Shown: in pieces, positions 11,886-20,105 of the stretch
Position numbering within the stretch: the stretch's first letter is position 1
How the letters are laid out: every line of letters begins with the position of its first letter
Source: Chloroflexota bacterium
GTDB taxonomy: Bacteria > Chloroflexota > Anaerolineae > Anaerolineales > UBA4823
NCBI GenBank assembly: GCA_029265355.1
Contig: JAJUJL010000006.1
Coordinates: 1-64,000 of the forward strand
DNA length: 64,000 nt
Direction: 5' to 3'
Made by a program: the position numbers and the translations under genes
The notes under the pieces: model-generated
The model's database searches: none
What the model was told of the DNA's origin: nothing
Seen by the model: the letters and a program-made list of their open reading frames with translations, nothing else

Positions 11886-12869
11886 TCAACCAAAATCGGT
11901 GATCTGAGCTGGTCCGCCGGCTGGCGCCTGGAGCACGTTGCTGACGCCGGGAATCTCCAGCAGCCGGGCGCTGACCTGTGGGGCGGCGGCTGCCTCGCAA
12001 AGAACGTGCACATTGGGGCCAGCATCGATGGTGAAGAAAACCGGCAGCCCAGACTTGCGCCATTGCTGGACAGCTTTCATCACTAGCAAGGTGGCTGGAT
12101 CCCAGTAGAAGAGGATGGGCTTGGAGGTCATCATCACGGCGTGCATCAGGTTGCTGTCCAGTTCAGCGATGTGCGCCAGGGCGTCGAAATCGCGCTGCAG
12201 GATAGCCTGCCGGCAGATCTCCAGGCGGCGTGGGGCGTCGGCCAGACGAGCTTGCTGGAGAGGGCTGGTGCCTGCCAGGCTGTGGCCTGTGGTGGAACCG
12301 GTGGGTTTGTGACCGGCGCTGACCACGGCGATGCAGTCCACCAGCGCCCAGTGTTCGGCTGGCGCGATGGAGAAGGCGTAGGAATCGGCGTCGCTTTCCC
12401 CGGCCAACCATTCCACGAATCCCCCCGGAATCGAGCGGCTGGCGGAACCGGAGCCACGCCGCGCCAGGCGAGAAAGCTCGCTTTCTGTGAGATGCAGGCC
12501 GGCTGCGGCGCTGGCTGCCAGCGCCAGGGCTGCGAAGGCGCTGGCGGAGGAGGCGATTCCGGCACCGGTGGGGAAGTTGTTGTGGCTTTCTACGCGGCCT
12601 TTCCATCTCAAACCTGCCCGGGTGCGCACCAACTCCAGAATTGAAGACACACGCTCGAGCGCTGCGCCGCGCAGTGAGTTGCCGTTGAGAGCGAGTGTAT
12701 CGGTGGGCAACGCAGGATCGAACACCACGGTGGTGCGTGTCTCCAGGCCTGCCAGGTTCATCGAGATGGAGCCGTTGGATGGCAGGCGCAGGGCCTCATC
12801 GCGATTGCCCCAATATTTGATAAATGCGATGTTGGCATTTGCAACCGCTGTTGCGGTGAGATTAGACAT
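11886..12869 (-). CDS. mvaD: Diphosphomevalonate decarboxylase
   Basis: Last step of the mevalonate pathway: ATP-dependent decarboxylation of mevalonate diphosphate to isopentenyl diphosphate. The 327-aa GHMP-kinase-fold product begins TATAVANANIAFIKYWGNRD, the family signature, and has the glycine/serine-rich ATP loop FPTGAGIASSASAFAALALA. The ATG at 12869 has no good ribosome site. The upstream serine recombinase frame runs 112 bases into this gene, so the native promoter and leader appear to have been replaced by the integrated element. Other mevalonate genes are not in the window. Confidence 0.95.
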   Translation of the reverse strand: MSNLTATAVANANIAFIKYWGNRDEALRLPSNGSISMNLAGLETRTTVVFDPALPTDTLALNGNSLRGAALERVSSILELVRTRAGLRWKGRVESHNNFPTGAGIASSASAFAALALAASAAAGLHLTESELSRLARRGSGSASRSIPGGFVEWLAGESDADSYAFSIAPAEHWALVDCIAVVSAGHKPTGSTTGHSLAGTSPLQQARLADAPRRLEICRQAILQRDFDALAHIAELDSNLMHAVMMTSKPILFYWDPATLLVMKAVQQWRKSGLPVFFTIDAGPNVHVLCEAAAAPQVSARLLEIPGVSNVLQAPAGGPAQITDFG

Positions 12870-14467
12870 TTGATGTAGATAACCCTTTCATTGTTCTCGA
12901 TGTCAAGTTTACCATTAACGTCGAGCAGGTCGATCAACCTTCTTTTCGTCTCAAACGAGGCATCCCCGAGCCGATCACGAATTTTGTCGAAATACTCTTT
13001 AAGTTGTTTTATCAACTCAGGTGCTAATTGAGAAGGAAGAAGCTGCTTGGATACCTCCTTTCTTTCTTCCTCCAATTTTTCAATAGCCTCCTCAAACTTT
13101 GTTTTCCGTAAAGCATAATGATCTTTTGGAATGTCCCCATTGATGTAGAGGTCAATCAGCCGATCCAACTGCTTTTGTGCGGTTGCGAGTTGCTCGTCAA
13201 TCGTGGTCAGCATCTCTGTACACCGGGTTGAATTTTTATCTTGTTCTTCCTGATAATAATTCAAGCCGTTGGTAAGATTATCCGTATTCAATAATCTGTT
13301 TTTCACCCAATCCCATACGGTTTCATCGATCTGTCGACCAGAAAATGACGGCATATCACACCGCGAGACAACCTGACGTTTTCCATTGCACAGGTAGTAC
13401 CAATTCCCATTGCGGCGATATTGACCCCGGTAACCATAATTACAGCGGTTGCATTTTAAGCGTTTACCCATAAGATATTGGTGCTCGGGTTTTGGACCGC
13501 AGGCATGGGTTTTATTCAATTCAAACCGGTTTTGTGCCAGCTTAAAAGTGATCAAGTCAATGATCGCTGGGACGGGGACCGAGATCCACTCATCTTTCGA
13601 TCGAGAGGTTTGTTTCCCTAATCCGCGTTTTGATTTTAGCTTTCGTGTGGACTCTTTGCCATCATTAACCATTTTGGTTTTTCCAAAGTGCCAGGTCCCG
13701 GTGTAGGTTTCGTTCTTCAAGATATGAGTTACCATCGCCGCCTGCCAAACCCCATGCCCAAATTTCTTGGCCACATGCTTCACTTTGTCACCCCGAGTTG
13801 GAATTCCCAGTTCGGTTAATTTGAGTGAAATAGCACGAATCGACAAAGGCTTTTCGTCACCATTTCCAATTAAAAACCAGTCATAAACCATTTTTACGAC
13901 TTTCGCTTCATCCTCATCGATAACTAACCAGGTCTTATGAGGTTCTGAGAGAGATTTGTACCCATAGGGTGGCCGGCTTCCAACAATAACAAATCCACTT
14001 TTCGCTTTTCCTCTTTTCCCTCGCTTACTCCGCTCAAGGATCTTAGCTTTCTCATATTCAGCGATAGAGGCCCGGATTTGTTTTTGTAATCGTCCTTCAT
14101 CCGAGTCTTCATAACGTCCAATTACATATTCGACGATGACCCCAAGGCGAAGCAGCTCTTCCTCCAAAATCATTTGGTGGACACTTTTTCTGGCCATGCG
14201 ATCCAGGTCGTATACGATCATAGCATCTATGCCTGTGTCATCCACGATAAACTGGCGCATCTCGTTAAGGGTAGGACGGTCTAGAGAGGTTCCGGTATAA
14301 TCCTCCTGGAACGTCGCAACAACAGAATAGCCCAATTCCTTGGCGTAGTTTTCACACCCTTCAATCTGGGTCTTTAGGCTGTAACCCTTTGTTTGTTCAT
14401 CTGTACTGACCCGGACATAAATGATTGCCCGTTTTACGGTGGTCGTATTTTTGCTTAGTTCGTTCAT
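12758..14467 (-). CDS. Large serine recombinase (integrase)
   Basis: A phage-type site-specific recombinase of 569 aa. The resolvase domain (about 13-150) has AIIYVRVSTDEQ with catalytic Ser21 and DLDRMARKS. A recombinase domain follows (about 180-300), then a zinc ribbon (LKCNRCNYGYRG ... LCNGKRQ ... RCDMPSF) and a coiled-coil (about 410-490). The last 37 or so codons are read from mvaD in a second frame, so the attachment-site crossover probably lies near 12840-12880 and the C terminus would change when the element excises. The start overlaps the stop of the upstream HTH gene (ATGA). Confidence 0.92.
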   Translation of the reverse strand: MNELSKNTTTVKRAIIYVRVSTDEQTKGYSLKTQIEGCENYAKELGYSVVATFQEDYTGTSLDRPTLNEMRQFIVDDTGIDAMIVYDLDRMARKSVHQMILEEELLRLGVIVEYVIGRYEDSDEGRLQKQIRASIAEYEKAKILERSKRGKRGKAKSGFVIVGSRPPYGYKSLSEPHKTWLVIDEDEAKVVKMVYDWFLIGNGDEKPLSIRAISLKLTELGIPTRGDKVKHVAKKFGHGVWQAAMVTHILKNETYTGTWHFGKTKMVNDGKESTRKLKSKRGLGKQTSRSKDEWISVPVPAIIDLITFKLAQNRFELNKTHACGPKPEHQYLMGKRLKCNRCNYGYRGQYRRNGNWYYLCNGKRQVVSRCDMPSFSGRQIDETVWDWVKNRLLNTDNLTNGLNYYQEEQDKNSTRCTEMLTTIDEQLATAQKQLDRLIDLYINGDIPKDHYALRKTKFEEAIEKLEEERKEVSKQLLPSQLAPELIKQLKEYFDKIRDRLGDASFETKRRLIDLLDVNGKLDIENNERVIYIKCLISPQQRLQMPTSHLSNIGAIAMRPCACHPTAPSR

Positions 14468-15249
14468 TTAGAAATAACCTCGATGCCATGCCCATTCCGA
14501 TGGATACGTCCAGACTGTTGCAATTGGTCAAGATAAGTATAAACCGTCTGCCTGGACATATTTAATGTGCGCGCCGCTTCCGTCACGCCTATGGTTGGAT
14601 TGTCAAGGTAAAGAGTCAAAAGGTTGTCCATGCGGTTACCCTGAATGACCGCCCTGGCTTGACGCGCTTTGACTAACGTACTGTCTGGATTAACAGTACT
14701 TGACGTTACATTGGACGTAAGTGGTTCTGTGAAATTCACCGCTTTTGGATGAGTTGTTTGACGTTCCGCTTTACGGTCTGCGCGCTCCTGGGCAATGGTT
14801 GCCAGACGCCGGCGATGTCCAGAACGCAAGGCTAGATTGACGGCGCCGACCAACGCCAGAATTGGAAAGAGCGCCGGCGCGTAACGGGCCAGATTCGGAA
14901 AGATATCTAGCAATACGGTCAGTCCTATGGTGGAGACCAGGTACACGACCACCAAAGATGCCGCCAGAAAGAATGGCGCATCTGGATCGGTCCTGCGTTT
15001 CCCGGCATTGTACTCCCATAACAGCAAGCTGGTACTGACTGTTGTCAGTCCCAAACTCTCGATGATGGCAGCCGCGACCCAGCCCAACTCTGCGCTCCAG
15101 TGCAAATCCTTAAAAGTGGCATTGGCTACCAGCACGGCACTGGGAATGGGTGTGATCCAGGGACCGAAAGCGGCAATGCCATCGGTTAAGTTGGTCTCAA
15201 TCTCCGAGAGGGTCTCCCGGAATCGAAGAAGAAAAGAATGATCAGCCAA
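14464..15249 (-). CDS. Membrane protein with C-terminal helix-turn-helix
   Basis: The 261-aa product has three or four N-terminal membrane segments, a basic linker and a C-terminal winged/HTH segment (IGVTEAARTLNMSRQTVYTYLDQLQQSG). The layout recalls DUF2637-type proteins of actinobacterial plasmids and phages, but the match is not certain. A TTG at 15249 is proposed as the start because GGAGG lies six bases before it (15256-15260); the frame also opens at 15306. It overlaps the recombinase by four bases and may control integration. Confidence 0.65.
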   Translation of the reverse strand: MADHSFLLRFRETLSEIETNLTDGIAAFGPWITPIPSAVLVANATFKDLHWSAELGWVAAAIIESLGLTTVSTSLLLWEYNAGKRRTDPDAPFFLAASLVVVYLVSTIGLTVLLDIFPNLARYAPALFPILALVGAVNLALRSGHRRRLATIAQERADRKAERQTTHPKAVNFTEPLTSNVTSSTVNPDSTLVKARQARAVIQGNRMDNLLTLYLDNPTIGVTEAARTLNMSRQTVYTYLDQLQQSGRIHRNGHGIEVISK

Positions 15250-15269
15250 GATAAGCCTCCAGAAAAGGT

Positions 15270-15347
15270 CGGGGGCAAGAAAAAGCCCCCGGTAAATGAT
15301 CCCCACCGAGGGCGAATCCTGGCTGATCAGCTATAATGAGATCAGCC
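15270..15347 (-). promoter_or_regulatory. Leader hairpin and repeated GATCAGCC half-sites
   Basis: Seven-base arms CGGGGGC/GCCCCCG (15270-15276, 15285-15291) form a hairpin in the leader of the HTH gene. GCTGATCAGC at 15322-15331 is a perfect palindrome. The half-site GATCAGC(C) recurs at 15240-15247 and 15340-15347. This could be an autoregulatory operator of the HTH protein; that is inference. Confidence 0.35.
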
Positions 15348-15380
15348 CCTACTGCCGCTAGATCCGGTGGTTGGGGTCAG

Positions 15381-15413
15381 GTTCGTGTAGGTGCTCGTTA
15401 CACCTGCACGAAC
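15381..15413. repeat. 13-bp inverted repeat
   Basis: GTTCGTGTAGGTG (15381-15393) and CACCTGCACGAAC (15401-15413) pair with one mismatch across a seven-base spacer. It lies between the small gene at 15523 and the HTH gene. It could be an operator or a recombination or transfer site. A T-rich stretch follows on the plus strand, where no gene ends. Confidence 0.45.
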
Positions 15414-15522
15414 CGTTTTATGATTTTGTTCTATCTATTATATCCCATAGAACAAACATACGAGAAGCCGAAAATACCAGAGCTTTCTTCCGTCTGTAAC
15501 GAGCCAGTTTCGGAAGATGTTA

Positions 15523-15759
15523 TTAATATCGCCAGTTCCGATGGGCGCTTGGCGGCATTGCAAAGCCGGCAGCCACCCAGGCATTCAACGTTTCTTCAGA
15601 GACACCTAACAACTGGCACCAATTCAGCCCAACAAATTGCAACCATGCCTGGGCTTCGGAAACGCGAGCCGGATTATTGCTCTCCAAATCCGAAACGGCG
15701 TGATATATCACAGCCAGCGCCAAGGCTATATATGGATCGTGAATAATGTTGTCATCCAT
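15523..15759 (-). CDS. Small hypothetical protein
   Basis: A 78-aa product (MDDNIIHDPYIALALAVIYH...) with a helical N-terminal part and Trp-rich middle (AWLQFVGLNWCQLLG). No family is recognised. The ATG at 15759 lies 10 bases after the stop of the primase-helicase gene and is preceded by GAGGGG, so it belongs to that operon. Its conserved position suggests it is real. Confidence 0.55.
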   Translation of the reverse strand: MDDNIIHDPYIALALAVIYHAVSDLESNNPARVSEAQAWLQFVGLNWCQLLGVSEETLNAWVAAGFAMPPSAHRNWRY

Positions 15760-15769
15760 CCCTACCCCT

Positions 15770-18409
15770 CTATGGTTTCTCCGGCAGGTGGATGTGGATG
15801 ATTTCCCCGCCTGTAACCGCTGACAATCGCTCTCTTAGCTGTGGTATGGGTGAGCCGCTAATTTTGTCTGCGTCCACATCCTTATCCAAATAGATTGACA
15901 GAGCTATGGCCAACTGATCGGGGCTGTAACCGGCCTCGATCTTGCCGTCCGGCAGTCTTAGCCAGCAGTTACCAATGGTGGGCATTTTGCTGTCCGGGGG
16001 CAGGCGAATGGCGATTTCACAGTTCAACCAGGGTTTTTCTGTCTTCTGTGACGTTTGGCCATCAGTGACATGAGTGACATTATTTTCCTGTGTCTGGCCC
16101 AAAGGCAATTGGATGTTATAGACAGCAGCCCAACGCTTTAGATCGGCAAAGGTGACCTGCCACATGCGGGTTCCTTTGCCGGCTTCGCGCGCTCTACGCA
16201 GCCTGAGTTTCCCCAGCAGCCGGCCCACCTTGCGTGAGGTGATCTTTTCGGTGTCGATGTCGGCTTCGGTTTGCTCGGCAACGTGTTGGGCAGCTTCGCT
16301 GATTTGCGATGTGGTAAACGTCCATTCGGCTGTTTGGATGTCACTGTTGTCCTTAATGTCACTCTTGTCACATGCCAGCTTGCACAGTCCCTGCAGCACC
16401 AGTAAAACGGTATCTCCCGACTGCTGGTCAGCGCTCTCTTCCTGCTGGTAGCTCCAGGACATCTCCTCAAGACGCTGCCAAAGGCCGCCAATCACCCTCT
16501 GGTCCTGCCCCGGGTTGTGAACTGTAAAGGAGTGCTGCAAGCGATGCTGGTGATCGAGACTGTCCAACCAAGTTGCGACGGAGAGAATCGCCTTCCAGGG
16601 CTGAAGATTGCGCCCGCGTAAACGGGCATGCTGAGCGACATAGGTTTCATAATCGTGCAGAAGCGGAAGGTTCGCGAGGCCAACTGCCCAAAGTTCATCT
16701 TGCAGTGCTTTGCGGTCATGCGGCCATAAAGCATAATCCAACGGGTCGAAATTGGCCTTGTCCCGGTCGGCAGTGCGGATCAGTGGGATAACGATCGTGC
16801 GCGATGCCAGCACCGCATCCGGCATACGGATGGCTGAAAACAGGCGCGGGCAGTAAGTATTCACATACCGCAGCTTCCACTTGCCTGGCCCATCCTGTTC
16901 TTTAAGCGGCACACTGGACCCACGCCGGTTGCCAGCAAGCAGTAATGCGCGTTTGTCGGGATCGGTCTGTTTGGGATCGGAAAGGTTCTCGGCATCGTCG
17001 AAGGTGAGGGTCGCGCCATAGTCAGCCAGATCGCGTAAACTGGCGAAGCTGCCACCGGCCAGGATGAGCTGTCCCAGATAAGCCATTTCCGTGACGATGA
17101 TCAGCAGATTGGTTTTTCCTGATCCAGCTCCCCCATTTGGCCACAGAAAGCCAATCACGTTGAAAGCGTCCAGCAGGTAGGTAGCCAGGATATAGCAGGC
17201 GATGAGTTCGGCCATAGACTGCTGATCGCCTAATGAACGGTCGAAGTCCAGAAACCGGTTGATCACATCCACAATCTTCAAGAAGGTGTCGATTGGATTG
17301 GGACGCTGCCCCTGGACAAATGCACGCAATCCCCGAGTGGACCAGCGCTTCTCGACCGGCACGATTTCATGAAAAACTGTGTTTACCCCTAACTCGCCAA
17401 TCGGGCGCGTGGATTGGCCATCGCTGATTTCCCCGAAGACCTGGCCATCATTGCGGATGACAAACAGGCACAATTTTTCTTCAACCAGGGGTGGGTTCTG
17501 GATCAGCAGGTTGCCTTGTTTATCCAGAATTTCACGGCGGGTTATACGAACTGGCAGCCAGGTGGCCGCGTAGGCTGATTTACCGACCAGGCTGAGTGGG
17601 CGGGTGATGTTTGGCGAAGGTTCATCCAGCAGCTCAATAGTTGGCTGTGCCGGCTGCGGCACCGGCCGCGGCTGCTCGGCCAAGTCCTCAAGGTCTTTCA
17701 GGTTGTGTCCGTCGGCCAACCAATCGTCCACCCCCCACTTGACTCCGCTGGGATGGTTGGGCAGGTAGATGGCTGAAACGGTCGCTCCTTTGCGCTGCAG
17801 GATCTCGGTCAGGCGCTCCAACGCCAGGCGCACTGGGGGTTTGTACATCACGTCTGAGTCGAAGACGATCCGCACCGCGCGGTTCTCCCAGGCGATGAAA
17901 TCAAAATCCGCGAGGATGGTGGTTCCGCCGAACTCGTTGCGGCCCTTGAAGTTCCATACACCCAACAGATCAATAGCGCATGCGCCTTTGGATGCCAGGG
18001 CATCGGCTTTCTTCTGTCCTTCGGTGATGTAGAGCGGAATAGCAGGATTTTTGAGTCCTTTCAGGCTGGCCGGGGGACAGTCTACCCGAACGCCGGCGCC
18101 TTTGGGAATTTCATACTTGAGCACCTTGACCGGGCGCAGACCGTCCGCCTCGCGCTTGCTGCGGTCTTCGAAGGTGCGGGGATTATCCGGGCGGTAAACG
18201 TGCAGACCGATCTCTCCGTCGGTCGTGTGGAGAGGAATTAACAGCCCGGGTACTCGGCGCTGGGCTGGCGAAAACCCGTACTGTACCAGGTCGCCTTCGC
18301 TCGTGATCGTGCGATAACCCCGCTCGCGAATCACCTGCTCTGAGATGCCCGATTCTTCGGCGAGCATCTTGAGATGATTATCGGCAAGGGTAGATTCTTG
18401 TTTGCTCAT
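15770..18409 (-). CDS. Primase-helicase-like replication protein (DUF3854-type)
   Basis: The 879-aa product has an N-terminal zinc-less primase-like region with a TOPRIM-type core (IPLYITEGQKKADALASKG ... VRIVFDSDVMYKPPV; the Glu and Asp are the likely metal ligands). It is followed by a helicase/ATPase half with Walker A GGAGSGKT at residues 426-433 and TLTFDDAENL as Walker B. This plan is common in replication proteins of plasmids, satellites and phages. It is the core replication gene of the island. A four-base overlap couples it to the small gene upstream (18406). Confidence 0.8.
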   Translation of the reverse strand: MSKQESTLADNHLKMLAEESGISEQVIRERGYRTITSEGDLVQYGFSPAQRRVPGLLIPLHTTDGEIGLHVYRPDNPRTFEDRSKREADGLRPVKVLKYEIPKGAGVRVDCPPASLKGLKNPAIPLYITEGQKKADALASKGACAIDLLGVWNFKGRNEFGGTTILADFDFIAWENRAVRIVFDSDVMYKPPVRLALERLTEILQRKGATVSAIYLPNHPSGVKWGVDDWLADGHNLKDLEDLAEQPRPVPQPAQPTIELLDEPSPNITRPLSLVGKSAYAATWLPVRITRREILDKQGNLLIQNPPLVEEKLCLFVIRNDGQVFGEISDGQSTRPIGELGVNTVFHEIVPVEKRWSTRGLRAFVQGQRPNPIDTFLKIVDVINRFLDFDRSLGDQQSMAELIACYILATYLLDAFNVIGFLWPNGGAGSGKTNLLIIVTEMAYLGQLILAGGSFASLRDLADYGATLTFDDAENLSDPKQTDPDKRALLLAGNRRGSSVPLKEQDGPGKWKLRYVNTYCPRLFSAIRMPDAVLASRTIVIPLIRTADRDKANFDPLDYALWPHDRKALQDELWAVGLANLPLLHDYETYVAQHARLRGRNLQPWKAILSVATWLDSLDHQHRLQHSFTVHNPGQDQRVIGGLWQRLEEMSWSYQQEESADQQSGDTVLLVLQGLCKLACDKSDIKDNSDIQTAEWTFTTSQISEAAQHVAEQTEADIDTEKITSRKVGRLLGKLRLRRAREAGKGTRMWQVTFADLKRWAAVYNIQLPLGQTQENNVTHVTDGQTSQKTEKPWLNCEIAIRLPPDSKMPTIGNCWLRLPDGKIEAGYSPDQLAIALSIYLDKDVDADKISGSPIPQLRERLSAVTGGEIIHIHLPEKP

Positions 18410-18627
18410 TGCGTTGGCTCCTGGATAACGATGATTTCTGCGTCTAGAACTTGTGGTTCTCCTGTGGGTTGGGTCTTGCGTTTCTTAGTGGACTTGATGT
18501 CCGAGGTCGTGCCTGTTTCCTGTGAATTACCAATAAACTGTTCGCTGAGGATGAAAGCGTAGACGCGCGCTAACAACCTCCCCTGCTCCTCCTGTGATAG
18601 TTGGAGAGGTTCAGCAGGTTGATTCAT
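18406..18627 (-). CDS. Small hypothetical protein
   Basis: A 73-aa product (MNQPAEPLQLSQEEQGRLL...) with a helix that could pack on a partner (GRLLARVYAFILSEQFIG) and a Lys/Thr-rich C-terminal part. No family is recognised. Its stop overlaps the start of the primase-helicase by four bases and its start overlaps the gene upstream by 17 bases, so it is read in one operon with them. An accessory role in replication is only a guess from position. Confidence 0.5.
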   Translation of the reverse strand: MNQPAEPLQLSQEEQGRLLARVYAFILSEQFIGNSQETGTTSDIKSTKKRKTQPTGEPQVLDAEIIVIQEPTQ

Positions 18628-18814
18628 GACGAACGAAATTCTCCTGTGTGGGCGTAGATTGAATTTCGACTTCCGGCAGCATGCCGCGCCGGATCAGTTC
18701 CAGGCGCACCAGCAAACGCACTTCGTCAGCCGGGTTGCGCAGCTCCCGGTCCGACAGCCTGAGCAACGCGTTGTACTCGGGCTGGTCAAGCAAGATTTTC
18801 AAGCGATTAATCAT
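18611..18814 (-). CDS. Small hypothetical protein
   Basis: A 67-aa product (MINRLKILLDQPEYNALLRLSDRELRNPADEVRLLVRLELIRRG...) that looks like a ribbon-helix-helix DNA-binding protein: a short strand, then helices around ALLRLSDRELRNPADEVRLLVRLEL. It is the first gene of the replication operon, so it may be the operon repressor. The ATG at 18814 is preceded by AAAGGAG. The fold assignment is tentative. Confidence 0.55.
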   Translation of the reverse strand: MINRLKILLDQPEYNALLRLSDRELRNPADEVRLLVRLELIRRGMLPEVEIQSTPTQENFVRHESTC

Positions 18815-18852
18815 GTAGCTCCTTTCAGGTCCCCGGTTGGGGAAATAAAAAT

Positions 18853-18877
18853 GACGGCGTCTTTATTCGACGCCGCC
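18853..18877 (-). terminator. Intrinsic terminator, minus strand
   Basis: GACGGCGTC (18853-18861) pairs with GACGCCGCC (18869-18877) with one mismatch. On the minus strand the stem is followed by ATTTTTATTT, a good U-tract. It would end transcripts from the gene at 18963-20090 before the replication operon. Confidence 0.75.
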
Positions 18878-18887
18878 ATTTTCACAC

Positions 18888-18948
18888 CTGGGATATCCCA
18901 GTCGCAAGTACCCGAAATATCCCGAAAATATCCCGGATTATCCCGAAA
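18888..18948. repeat. Palindrome followed by phased CCCGAAA repeats
   Basis: CTGGGATATCCCAG at 18888-18901 is a perfect 14-bp palindrome. It is followed by four CCCG(A/G)-words at 18911, 18921, 18932 and 18942, spaced 10-11 bases, mostly in the form TATCCCGAAA. One-turn spacing suggests a protein-binding array such as iterons or a multi-site operator next to the replication operon. Confidence 0.5.
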
Positions 18949-18962
18949 CCAGTTTTACATTA

Positions 18963-20090
18963 TTAATCCTTCCTGCTTCCTCGCCTTTTCTCAGGAATCG
19001 CGTTCCGATAAGGCACGATTTGCGGACCAAACTGTTTGCGCAGCAGGTTGATGCGGTTCAAAATGGTCTTTTCGGTCCCGCCTACTTTTTGGCTAATTTC
19101 TTTGCAAGTCCAGTGTTCGTTCCACAAGCGAACCACCTGGCGATTATTGCCGGTATCCGGAACCGATAGCCAGGGCTCCTCGATGACGACAGTCTGCTGG
19201 TTCGGCGCGGGGGGAGGGTTTTCTATGGGTTTCTCCAGAAGTTGAGCGGGAACCTCAGGCAAATGGAACCAGTTCAGCCTTTTCATTTCTTCTCGAAGCG
19301 CATCCCACAGCCGCCAGCTTTTAACATCACCGCTCAAACTGACCCGCAGCAATGACTGCCGGTCCGGTAGGGTATGGGTGGTGATTTCTACCCGGCTTTT
19401 CCCCAAGACCAATTTCACCTGAATGGGGTTGGCCTCCGCGGGAATTTCGCGCAGTTCGCCGCCCCCTGGTTTTATCACCTTGACGGTCACGGTTTCAACC
19501 CCGTCTGGATGTCGATAAGTAGGAAAGTAGTGACGCAGCATCACCCCAAACTGGGCCGGGGTGCCCTCAATCAGGAAATTGAATGTGACCGGAATGGTTC
19601 TTTCTTCGGTCAATCCCCAAACCCCCAGCGAACCGGCTAACCAGGCGCTGATTTGAATCAGGATTGCCTGCTTATGTTTGTACAAATCCTCGGCCAGGGT
19701 CTGTAATATCCGTTCCCGCTGATTGTATAAATCCAACAGGGTTCTACGATTGTTTAATATTTGGGCGCGGATGGCGTTTTCGACCCGTTCGGTTTCTTGT
19801 GGGGTTGGGTATGGCGGCGTGTAAAACTGAATGTCCGTTTGAGAGGTTGTGCCTTGTTCCAATTTGATACTGCCAATGAGTCCCCATTGCACGGTTTGAA
19901 TCAGGATGCTCTGGCCTTCAAGCACCCACTGGAAGTCGAGATCCCCCGGTTTCTGCGCCGGGTGCATACAGGCCAAAAGTCTTGCCCACACGGACGGGCG
20001 GGGATGGTTTACCGGAATTTTTGTAATGGCAAAGATGTAGGGTTCAACCTGCATGGTCAGTTTCGTCCGTAACAATAAAGCATTCTCCAT
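18963..20090 (-). CDS. Hypothetical protein with C-terminal HTH-like segment
   Basis: A 375-aa product not matched to a known family. The N-terminal two thirds look mixed alpha/beta. The C-terminal 60 residues (VRLWNEHWTCKEISQKVGGTEKTILNRINLLRKQFG) resemble a helix-turn-helix with a basic tail, so DNA binding is likely. It follows the broken res gene by 15 bases and is followed by the terminator at 18853-18877. It might be a regulator or accessory factor of the R-M module; this is position-based. Confidence 0.6.
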   Translation of the reverse strand: MENALLLRTKLTMQVEPYIFAITKIPVNHPRPSVWARLLACMHPAQKPGDLDFQWVLEGQSILIQTVQWGLIGSIKLEQGTTSQTDIQFYTPPYPTPQETERVENAIRAQILNNRRTLLDLYNQRERILQTLAEDLYKHKQAILIQISAWLAGSLGVWGLTEERTIPVTFNFLIEGTPAQFGVMLRHYFPTYRHPDGVETVTVKVIKPGGGELREIPAEANPIQVKLVLGKSRVEITTHTLPDRQSLLRVSLSGDVKSWRLWDALREEMKRLNWFHLPEVPAQLLEKPIENPPPAPNQQTVVIEEPWLSVPDTGNNRQVVRLWNEHWTCKEISQKVGGTEKTILNRINLLRKQFGPQIVPYRNAIPEKRRGSRKD

Positions 20091-20105
20091 TAAATCCTGT
20101 TTTCC

